Positions 23,881 to 34,839 of a stretch of DNA of 64,000 nucleotides are shown piece by piece. Both the position numbers and the translations under genes were made by a program. The stretch spans positions 635,668-699,667 of the forward strand of contig QAOA01004621.1 of the NCBI GenBank assembly GCA_003255065.1, in the 5' to 3' direction. The DNA is from Cercis canadensis (lineage: Eukaryota; Streptophyta; Magnoliopsida; Fabales; Fabaceae). How positions within the stretch are numbered: the first letter of the stretch is position 1; each line of letters opens with the position of its first letter. The notes under the pieces were generated by a model. The model was not told the origin of the DNA. It made no database searches and worked only from the letters and a program-made list of their open reading frames with translations.

Positions 23881-24201
23881 AGATTAGAAACTATCCCCTA
23901 TAGCAACAGAGAGAGAGAGAGAAATGAGAGAGAGAGGGAAGAGAGAGAGAGAGAAATGATAGAGGAGGGGAAGAGAGACTGCCACATAAGCTTGCCAACT
24001 CAGCATTTGACGGACACATAACCAGTTAACGGGCCACATGGCCTTTTCTGTGAAGTCCAATTAACAGGCACAAGCGGAGGACGAAAATGGCCGACAGAAC
24101 AATCTTCCAAGGACTAAAGTGTTGGTAAAAATCTTTGGAGGACTAAACTGTCACTGAACCTATCTTTCGAGGGCCAAACAGGGGTTTTACTCTATTGTAA
24201 A

Positions 24202-24600
24202 ATCTTAGAATAAAAAACACATGGGTGTGTATGTATGTACAAGTGCAAGTTATCAATCAAATAGTATCTAGTTACCTCTTGCTCCTTACTTTTGAATTCT
24301 CTTTCTTATGTATACATGCATTGGGATAGAAGAGTTGTGAGACTGCATCCATTACAAAATAAATCATCTCCTCCACATGTAAAAACTTTACATTTTATTG
24401 ATGGATACAAACTAGATTTGCCATCATTCCCTTTGAATTTGAAGTGCTGCACAGCAATGTCACAGCCAAAGCTGTTGTTTTGGTGTGAATGTGAACCACT
24501 TCTGCAGAATCTAACGACCTTGCGTTGTGTTGTGTTGTGTATATCTAGAGACAAAACCTGGGATGTCATCCTCCAAATAGTTTCTTCACTGTCATAGTGA
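24202..24600. repeat. Dispersed repeat flanking the Pack-MULE, second copy at 55.1-55.4 kb
   Basis: From AAACACATGGGTGTGTATG onward this sequence matches 55106-about 55400, including TTGTGAGACTGCATCCAT and GAAGTGCTGCACAG. The left flank (about 22110-22165) matches 55055-55105. It is therefore a host repeat into which the Pack-MULE inserted. An open frame on each strand exists but I recognise no product. Confidence 0.75.
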
Positions 24601-24752
24601 GTTCATCTACCTGCAGCCTGCCAAGCATCAAATCATCAATGAGGCTTAATTCTGTTCACATGTACAATGAGAATCTTTTAACTTTGAAGTTAGAACTCAA
24701 AAAACCATCTTATTATGAGAATGCAAGTGGTATCATAGATTATTGTTATTAT

Positions 24753-24847
24753 AAAGCTATTAGGCGTGGTCTAGTAGTGAGAAGTTTGGGTAATATACAG
24801 GAAATCAAGGGTTCGAATCTCCTTGTCGTCATATAACAAAAAAAAAA
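24753..24847 (+). repeat. tRNA-derived SINE (family 2) with perfect 16-bp target duplications
   Basis: The 95-base body has an A-box GGCGTGGTCTAGTAGTGA, a B-box GGGTTCGAATCTCC and an A tail. Perfect duplications AGATTATTGTTATTAT lie at 24737-24752 and 24848-24863. The sequence differs from SINE family 1. The perfect duplications indicate a young insertion. Confidence 0.88.
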
Positions 24848-24863
24848 AGATTATTGTTATTAT

Positions 24864-25653
24864 TCACACACCATCCACTACCATTATAACAACTAGTTCA
24901 TAATGCTTGTGCATTACATGTGTGTTTAAGATATATAATTATTTTGCAAATTATCATATATTTTTAAAATTTATTTTATTTGTATTTTTTGATCACTGTA
25001 AATTATATGTGTAACTTTTCTTTAATTCATGAATAATTACTGAAATTACTTTGCTGTGACATTCTTTTTCTTTTTATTTTTTGGTATTCTATGTCTCTCA
25101 AAATATATATCAGAGACATTATGATAAATGGGTAGAGCTCATCACCATGGCATTCAATTAAAAACTCAGTGTGGATGTTAGATACTCAACTATAAAGAGA
25201 ATATAGAGTTTGTTGAAGAAATTTCAACTGGATTTTAATTAATAGGACTAATGGAAATTGAAAACCACCATGGAAGTGGTTAATTGTCCTCATGTTGATA
25301 GAGATATCAACTGGACCAGACCTCTGTTTGAATTAACTAATGGTACGTACCAATCATTAAAGCTCATTGGTCAAGATCATTACTACACTTGTAAGCATTT
25401 GTTTTCCTTTTCGTTTTGGTTTTTACTGGAGAAGATATTCATTCAACAAAAGAGGATAGTTTGGGGGAGTATTATTATAAAATAGTTTTTTCTATAATTA
25501 TTTATTAATAATTAGTCGATGCTAATAAAAATATATATAATGATCTGAGTTGGTTATATAGCTTGCATAGGAGAGGACAGTGAATAAGAAAGATATAATG
25601 TTTGTGTACTGAATTATGTATTTTGTTTATAGTTATGAATGATAATTTGTGTA
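24864..25653. other. Intergenic, no recognisable gene
   Basis: This is AT-rich sequence. One open frame at 25258-25485 is unrecognised, with no motifs and no support from splice structure. Confidence 0.4.
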
Positions 25654-25662
25654 TTTTATATA

Positions 25663-26030
25663 GAGTAAAACCCTTTTTCAGTCTTTGAAAAATGCAGTTA
25701 TTGACAAATTCGTCTTTTAAAAATATTCAGTGATAAATTGATTATTAAATTATTATTTCGCTGACAAATTAGTCATCTGGTAGGTAAGATTAGTGAAAAG
25801 AAAAAGAGGACTTGAATGAAAAAAAGGAGGGCTTAAACATAGCTAGACAAAATCAGTGAAAAAAATTTAGGAAAACGGTTTGCAGGGGTCAGAACTTTTC
25901 TTATTAAAGTACCAGAGGACTAATTTATCAGATAAAATAATAATTCAAAGACTAATTTGTTACTGAAAATTTTTAGAGGACGAATTTGTCAATAACTGTA
26001 TTTTTTAAAAACTAAAAAAAAATTTTACTC
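25663..26030. mobile_element. Mutator-like MITE 310 bp upstream of IleRS
   Basis: This 368-base element has terminal inverted repeats of about 118 bases starting GAGTAAAA, with TGACAAATTCGTC and AAATTAGTC strings in both arms. Perfect 9-base duplications TTTTATATA lie at 25654-25662 and 26031-26039. Its terminus matches that of the Pack-MULE (GAGTAAAACCC), so the two belong to related families. It lies in the probable IleRS promoter. Confidence 0.88.
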
Positions 26031-26340
26031 TTTTATATATTTAGTTTTGATGGTTTTAACATTATATATTTAAATTTATTTATTTTTTGTCCGGCTTTTG
26101 CACCGGTCCAATTTTTACAACATTGGTTTATAACAAATCTGCTTGTTGTATTTTTACTTTTATTTTCGATGTGGGTTAAGCTTAACGGCATACACTCTCA
26201 GCGCAGCATTGCCTCCCGGCGGCGCTTCATCACTTGTAAAATCTCCGCTCCAATCTCAAAACCCCCTATCACCTTACTACCCACCTTCCCATTTAACCTA
26301 GCTCTGCCACAACAAAGCCAGGTCGGAGGTTTCTTCCGCC

Positions 26341-29300
26341 ATGGATGACGTCTGCGAAGGTAAAGACTTCTCCTTTCCCAAGCAAGAAGAGAAGATACTC
26401 CAATTATGGTCCGAAATCAAGGCATTTGAGACCCAGTTAGCTCGCACAAAGGACAAACCCGAGTACGTCTTCTACGATGGTCCACCCTTCGCCACTGGTC
26501 TCCCTCACTATGGCCACATATTGGCCGGCACCATCAAGGACATTGTGACCCGGTACCAGACCATGACGGGTCATCACGTAACTCGAAGGTTTGGGTGGGA
26601 TTGCCATGGTTTGCCAGTGGAGAACGAGATAGATAAGAAATTGGGTATCAAGAAAAGAGAAGATGTTTTGACGATGGGGATTGATAAGTACAATGAGGAG
26701 TGCAGGAGCATTGTGACGCGGTATGTGGAAGAATGGGAGAAGGTTATTACGAGGACGGGGCGCTGGATTGATTTCCAGAATGATTACAAGACAATGGATA
26801 TCAAGTTTATGGAGTCCGTTTGGTGGGTCTTTGGACAGTTGTTTAACAAGGGTCTTGTCTATAAAAGCTTCAAGGTAAACTGGTTTGATGGAATTCTCTA
26901 GTTTTGAGGGCAAGTTCATACTTATAAAAGTGCCTTTTACTTTTTTTTTTTTTTTTAAAGATTTTGTTTTTTCTTATTATCAGTTTTGTCATTGAGCTGT
27001 ATGGGTTATTCTTGTAGGTCATGCCCTATAGTACTGGCTGCAAAACACCACTATCTAATTTTGAGGCTGGTCAGGTTTATAAGGTTTGTGATCTCACACT
27101 TTTGCAAATTGTTTATATGTTTGATTTATCATTGGTCATTGGATAAATTTATTTGTTTCTGTTATTATTTCGAATATTGTTGAAATATGTTTTATTATAC
27201 TGAAGATATTGCTAATTTGTAATTCTCAAGTGGGTGGCTTGAAGTGTTATCTATAGCCTGACTTTACAAAAATGTCATTATTTGGCCTCATTTAATAGCT
27301 TAAGCTCTTTGGGCCAGTAGGGCTTTAACGTTGTATTATATCTAATGATCAAGTGGTGTAGAATTCCTCATTTATGTGATTAAATTTGTGCATAAATTTG
27401 CGGCGGGCATATGCTTTAAACTGCCTCCAACCTGATGTGCTTTCGCATGAGAGGACACGTAGGGAATGAAGCTCTTGTCCTTTGTACCAAAGGCTTGAGA
27501 TTTTGACTAGTTTTCTGACAGTTCCATTTTCTAGACTTAGCCTGGCTACTTGTATTTATTTTGGTAATTGTAGTTACATTTACAATTCTGTAATGGTGCA
27601 GGATGTTCCTGATCCTGAAGTAATGGTGGCATTTCCAGTCATTGGTGATCCACATAATGCCTCTTTTGTAGCTTGGACAACAACTCCATGGACTCTTCCG
27701 AGTAATCTCGCTCTTTGTGTCAATGCTAGTTTTACATATGTGAAGGTCAGTTAACTTTATTGTTGAAAAGATTGAACAATGTTGTTCTTGTAACTGTTCG
27801 GCTTGTTTCATTGTTCTTTCAAGCTATTTGTAAAAGAACATAAGTTGTTGATGTGGCATGGTCAAGTTTGAGTTGTAAATACTGTTGTAATTGGAGACAA
27901 GAATTATGAGTTTGCAACAATTTTAGTAAAACTGTAGCACCTGAAATCACAATCCCCTGTTTGGGTGGTAGGCAATGTTCTACATTGCAGTAAATCTTGA
28001 ATGATTAGTAATTATCATGTCAATGGGTCAAGAAAAAGATGCCAAATATAAGTGGACAAGGACTACAGTGTATGATGCTTTTTGTTTGTTTTTCTCTTTT
28101 TCTTTGCCCTGGGGGATGGGGGCTACTACACTTAAGTATGAGCTGCTGATTTGAGATATTCTGATTGACAAAACTCATTCGGATTGAGCACTTGCAAAAC
28201 TTCTGACTATATGATATTCTCTTGGGGGTAAGTGACACCTCCCCCTGGTCTTCTGAAAAATGCTATGGACAAAAGTAAACCCTTAGAGGGGAAGTGCTGG
28301 AAGAGACATTAGCTTTGTGTGCTTGGATCATGAAATTGGTGAACTGATTAATAATGATAAGAAAGGGTAAAACATGAGGTTTATAGTTTACTTGACTCGA
28401 GATCTTTACAAAACAAACCATATGCCCGATTCTTTGTCCAAGTCTTGTCAATCATGTCCTTAATACATGTGTATTAGATACAGGATTTCTGGATTGCTTT
28501 CACAAAACGCCCCTTCCCTTTCTTGTTCTCTCTTTTTCTTCTGAAGTGCTTTGCTACTTGACATCTAATTTGTGGTGGAAATAAAATCAGGTCCGTAACA
28601 AGTTTTCAGCTAAAGTTTATATTGTTGCTGAATCACGTCTGTCTGCACTACCTACGGAGAAGCCTAAAGAAACTGTAGCTAATGGGTCAGTTGATGGTCC
28701 CAAAAAAACAAATCCGAAGATCAAGGGATCTGTAAGTGGAAAGACGGAAAATGTTCTAGATTCTTTTGAAGTGCTGGAGAAAGTCCCAGGGGCTTCACTT
28801 GTAGGAATGAAGTGAGCGGTCCTTCCTTCTATGTTCCGCTTTTATGTTATTATTCTTTAAATAAACCACTTCATAATTTCTTTTTGAGACTTTTCAATGA
28901 AAGCATTGCATAAGGGGTTTGTTTGAGCATTAAAATTCTAAGAGACAACATGTTCTGCAGGTATGAACCACTATTCAAGTACTTTATGGAGTTTTCCAAC
29001 TCTGCTTTTAGAGTTGTTGCAGATAGTTACGTTACCGATGACAGTGGTACTGGCATTGTCCATTGTGCTCCTGCTTTTGGTGAAGATGATTTCCGTGTTT
29101 GCATCGAGAATCAAATTATCAGTAAGGTTAGTACTTTGGTGGACTTAAAAAATAGTAAGCTTGAGTTTTGGTTTTCCCTGAGCTAGTGCAACTAGAGAAA
29201 GTATGCTTGTATGCTTTGTGGATTTGGAACGGAGGCTGTAGAATTGTGGCCATGGAGTGTGTTTTAGTACCTTTTTGTATATATTGAGTGTAATGTGTGT

Positions 29301-32300
29301 ATATATGTTTTGATTTTTAAGTACTCTATAGGATATTATTCCCAGATATTTTCTGTTTACAATACAAGTTGGAAGAGTAACGTGAATGGAGGAGAAAGTT
29401 GTTTACAAGCCTTACCAAATGGTTAGATCCTTACTATTTAAATAGCAGGAATTTCGTAAGCTTCATACTTGTTGAAACATATAAGCTGTTCATGCTCCCA
29501 AATGGGTATGGATTGTTAATGAGAACAATACTAAGTATAGGAATGAGGGATCTGTGATAAACATGACTTCTAAACTGCTCCAAAATGTATGCAGTGAACT
29601 GTGGTACAGCCTGACATTGAGATTTTCCATAATCAAAAAATTATTCGTTGCTATGTCAAAATATCTTCCATTCCATATAGGAATTGCATTGCTCTGTATT
29701 TTGGCAAATAGCTTGGCTTTGTTTTTTCCTGGTTTAACTGGTTCAGGTTTCATTGGTTGTTTCTAAACCTCAAATGATGGGATTTGTAATTCCCTTAATT
29801 TTTCATCAGTAGTCTTGAAATTTAAACCTGGGATCATTGCCTCTTGAGGATTGCATTTTTGAACAGACTACAGAGAATATGGTGTGTATGCAATGCAGCA
29901 GCATCATTAATGTTGAACCCTACTTAGAAAAATGAAATTGTATTTTGAAAACATAAATTTTTTTTTGGGGGTGGGGGGAGAAAAGTGGAGTATATAATTT
30001 ATAGTTATATAGAAGAATTTGTGCATGGACCACTGCGTTTAAGAATTTAATTGATCTGATTGAGCAATATCAAAAATAGTGAATCCTACTCAGGGAAAAA
30101 AATAATTATATTTTGAAAGCAAAATATTCGTGGGAGAAAAGTGGAATACATAATTTTTAGGTATATAGAAGAATTTGTGCAATGGACACCGGGTCTAAGA
30201 ACTGAATAGATCTGCTTGATTTCCTTTTGATTTTTATTCTCTGGACTCAGGTTTTTTATTTTATTTTTCTTTCTTTGAGACTAGTAAAATGGGATTTGAG
30301 TTTCTGTACTGAGTTTAAAGATTTTTTTTTTTTTTTTANTTTTTTTTTTTTTAATATTTTCATAAAAGACTATACAAGTATTAATAGATAACCAGCTTCT
30401 GAGTGACTAGTGGCCCAAAGAACAGTCCAAGTATGCCTACCTTCCCTATCCTTTGCCTTTCCATTCCATGTGACTGGTAACTACTGATTTTGCCAACTAT
30501 CATGCATGTATTAATTTTTTTTCCATTCATGCCTTGGAATATCCATTTTGTTTCCATCTATCTGGTGGAAGTATATGTCTTGCATTACTTATATTATTTT
30601 CCTTTCTGAAGAACCGGTTTTCTTACTTTTGTACCAAACTGTCTTGCTTATGCTTCTAGTATTTGCATTTCTCTTTTTTGTTCAGTTACAGTATTTAAGA
30701 TCCCCTGTTATTGGCCTGTAGGAAAACCTAATTGTTGCTGTTGATGATGATGGAAACTTTACGGAAAAAGTTACTGATTTTAGTGGCTGCTATATCAAGG
30801 ATGCTGATAAGGATATTGTTGCGGCTATAAAGGTATGTTTTGTGTATCCAAAATTGAAATCCTATTATTTGTTGTGGAATGACATATGGTGTTGTTAGTT
30901 TGAAACTTTACTAAAGATTCTCGGATAACACAGTGAATATCATATTTTCTTTTCATATGGGTCAATCACTAAAATCATATGCAGGAATCATTTTTTTTCC
31001 TCTGAATAATCTGGAACATAATTGCTTATTCTTCTTCAGCTTCAACAAGAAAAACTATTTTTATTAACTGAATAACAGCTGTTTAACTGTAACAACCCTA
31101 AAAGAAATGTTTGATCTGGTAAGGTCTTTGGGATATTACAACCAGCGCCATAATTAAAACTAAACCAAAATGAAGAGACAATTGAATCTTTAGACTCAGG
31201 CTGTCTTGATACTAGTGTATCCTGCATCCCTACTTTCTGGTGTTGAAAGATTTTCAAATATTATTATTAGAGTTTCAAACGATGTTATAGAAAGTGAAAT
31301 CTTTGTTGTGAGGAACTGAATGTTTTTATTTCAACTTTGCTTCAATTATATTCTTCTGTTTATTTGTTTTCTTTCCATATTTTCTCAGGCAAATGGTANC
31401 AACCAGTGCCATAATTAAAACTAAACCAAAATGCAGAGATAATTGAATCTTTAGACTCAGGCTGTCTTGATACTAGTGTATCCTGCATCCCTACTTTCTG
31501 GTGTTGAAAGATTTTCAAATATTATTAGTAGAGTTTCAAACGATGTTATAGAAAGTGAAATCTTTGTTGTGAGGAACTGAATGTTTTTATTTCAACTTTG
31601 CTTCAATTATATTCTTCTGTTTATTTGTTTTCTTTCCATATTTTCTCAGGCAAATGGTAGGCTTATTAAATTTGGAACCTTTACACATTCTTATCCATTC
31701 TGCTGGAGATCTGGTACTCCTCTAATTTACAGGGCTGTTCCAAGCTGGTAAGCATGTTTGACCTGGATTTTCCTTTTGGCTCTATGTTTTGTGCAACTGT
31801 AGTCCTCAATTTTGCATGCAGTCCTAATTTGATAGGTTGAAATTGTTAGAAATGTGATCCATGAAGTATCTATGCTTTACTTCTAAATTTTTAACTGCAC
31901 AATTATTGATCAGAACAACACGAATTCAATGTGTTGCATATGTTGACTTGTCTTTGATTCCTCTTGTGTAGAAATGAAGATTTAACTGGTTTTATATATT
32001 AGGAGGTTGATAGCTACACTAAGGTTCTTCACTATTCTCCAGTATTGCCATTGGTTTTGGTATATTATTTTGAATTAATAATATGAAATTTGGGATGACA
32101 GCAAAGATTATATTATTGTTTTGGTTCTTTTCTTAGGATGTTGTCTTGTCGATGGTCAAATTGTACTTATGTAGTAATGAAGGACACAATGCCCTACCTG
32201 AGCTGAGATTGTATAGCTCGAGGATATAATAGTTGAAACTGGACGTCTCATTTGTTTCTGATATTAGATTCTTGAGATGTTCGAGGATATAAGGAAGTGA

Positions 32301-34725
32301 TACTTAAGATTGTTCTAATGAAATTGATAATATATTATATAATATATATTTAAAGAAAGTTTCCAAAGAAAGTTCCAAAGATAAGGATGTGCTATTTGCA
32401 ATTAGGGTTCTGCACATTAGGTTTTGGGTTTCCGCTTGTAATTTGGATTTTCCTTTGGTAATTTATTGTTTTTATTTGGGAAAATGCATTTACTCCCATC
32501 AACCTTGTCGCTTTTGCAAATTACTCTCAACTTGTAATTGACAATTAATGGCTTGGTTTTTGAGAAATCTGCCAGTAGGAAATTTTATCTCTTTTTGTCC
32601 AACTTCCAATAATATGTCTCCACCATTCAATTTATGATTGTTAAGGGAAGTTGGATTGAGTGTTAATTGGGAGATTTCTCAAAGTTAAGGCAGGAGTTTC
32701 CAAAAGGGGCAAAGTTGAAGGGCTAAAATGCTTTTCTTTCTTTATGTTTCTAGTAAGATTATGATTGATGAGGATTACCCTTTCCTGAGTATGTTAGAAG
32801 ATCCTATTAAAAGTGATATGATCTGTTCTTGCCCTTGATGATTCAATGACTTTCAGAGAACTTTTTCTTCTCTATTCCCCCTGCCCCCCTCTACAAACCC
32901 TACATCCGAATTCTTTGGCAAGCATCAGGATTTCTTTTGGATGTTGTATAAGCCTCTTTTCTCTTGACAAGGATTTGGTTTTAGAGTTTGTACAAATTTT
33001 AATCCTTGTTTCTTTATACGTAAGGTAGAAAATTGCATAATTTGTGCTCTCCTTTTTGAAAAATAAAAGTATCCTAATGAATTTATGACAATCTCTTTCC
33101 CAATGCTCTCCTTAATCCTTTATTTAAGGTCAGGAGTCTGATTCTTCCCAGCATCAAGGGTTGATGAGCTGTCAATATAATTAGTTTGTAGTCAGAAAAA
33201 CTAATGAATTTATGACAATCTCTTCTCCAATGCTCTCCTTAATCCTTTATTTAAGGTCAGGAGTTTGATTCTTTCCAGCATCAAGGGTTTATGAGCTGTC
33301 AATATAATTAGTTTGTAGTCAGAAAAGCTATATGTCAGATGACTTTTGCTCCGAACTGCAATCTACATTGGTAGTATTTTTTTTTTTAGTAGGGTGGGAA
33401 AAGGGAAATAAAACAATAAGGGATGTCATAGGGAAAAATCTTCTACTAGTAGGAGATGAACATGGTCGCAGAGGGATGATCTGGACTCTGGATCATAATC
33501 CCAGGGATGATAGTTGTACTGTTTTTTTTGGTCATATTTGTGATATTAATTAGAAATAGTTGTAATCTTTTCTTACATCTAAAAAAATTTCTTTTATAAA
33601 AACGTAGAAGAGAAAGAAATGGGATCTTGAGAAAGACTACTAAACGGGAAACTAATTGTAACCAAATTAAACTATCAATGCCCACCTGTTCCACTGTGGT
33701 TCATATGGAAGTGGTGTAGACAATGCTCCCCAATGATATGTTGATGGATTAAATACTTAGCATTCTAAACACAGGCACCAAACTACTGCCAAATATTGCA
33801 TATCCCCATACACTTTTGTTCTCCTTCCGTCCAAATTCTCTAAGGCTTATTAAGAAGTGCTCCAATGCCTATGCGATAGTCTGGTGTCACCAGAAATATC
33901 TAAGTGCTGACACCACATACTCCAAGCAATAATGCAATGCAAAAATAAATGACTCTGGGGNCAAACTACTGCCAAATATTGCATATCCCCGTACACTTTT
34001 GTTCTCCTTCCGTCCAAATTCTCTAAGGCTTATTAAGAAGTGCTCCAATGCCTATGCGATAGTCTGGTGTCACCAGAAATATCTAAGTGCTGACACCACA
34101 TACTCCAAGCAATAATGCAATGCAAAAATAAATGACTCTGGGGCTTAGAACTATTAAAGCACATAGCAGATTGATCAGGAGAATGAGCCTTCTTTGGGCT
34201 GAGTAGTAGGGAAAATTTTCTTCAATCTTGTTTACATAGGATCTCTTATGCAGAATCTTTATAGACAGCTTAAGAAACATAATTTGCTCGAATATCCATT
34301 CTTCTATGGTTTTGCTTTGTGTGAAATAAAGACAAAAGTAGCCGTAAAGGAAAAAGTTTTCTGAACTCAAGTTTCTTCAGAAAGTTCTTTGGAGAACAGA
34401 AATATTCAAGAAGTTGCTCTGATTTTACAATTTTATATATTTTCCGTTGTTTTGAGAACTGAATCTGTTCTCTGGATAGATATTGTGAGGCCCTTTGTCA
34501 ATATAGATAATTTGCACGAATGCATGGCATTTTGGCTAGGAATATCTGAGTTTTGTTGTTTGTTTGAAATAGTAAAGTTCTGTACTAATTGCGTTGTGCT
34601 TCATATTGTACATAATTTCTGGATTTGGGTTTGAGCTTTCAAACAAATGCTAAATTTAAATTCTTTAATTATGAATATTGGTTTGTCTACTTTCAGTTGA
34701 TACTTTCACTACTACAACTTCTGCA

Positions 34726-34800
<75 letters not shown>

Positions 34801-34807
34801 TTTTTTT

Positions 34808-34839
<32 letters not shown>

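Larger units (their letters stand above)
22166..24192. mobile_element. Pack-MULE: Mutator-like element with captured host gene fragments
   Basis: This 2027-base element has terminal inverted repeats of about 285 bases, both starting GAGTAAAACCCC and running through CTGAGTTGGCAAGCTTATG-type sequence into a CT-rich tract. Perfect 9-base target duplications TATTGTAAA lie at 22157-22165 and 24193-24201. The unfilled site, with a single TATTGTAAA in otherwise matching flanks, is preserved at 55097-55105. There is no transposase. The interior holds a RING-H2 exon on the minus strand (23241-23570) and a second Asn/Pro/Gln-rich open stretch (about 23524-23880), the hallmark of gene capture by MULEs. 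TIR identity is high, so insertion is fairly recent. Confidence 0.92.

Noticed and set aside
26437-26919. 160-codon minus-strand frame over IleRS exon 1
   Set aside because: It is the antisense shadow of a strongly conserved exon.
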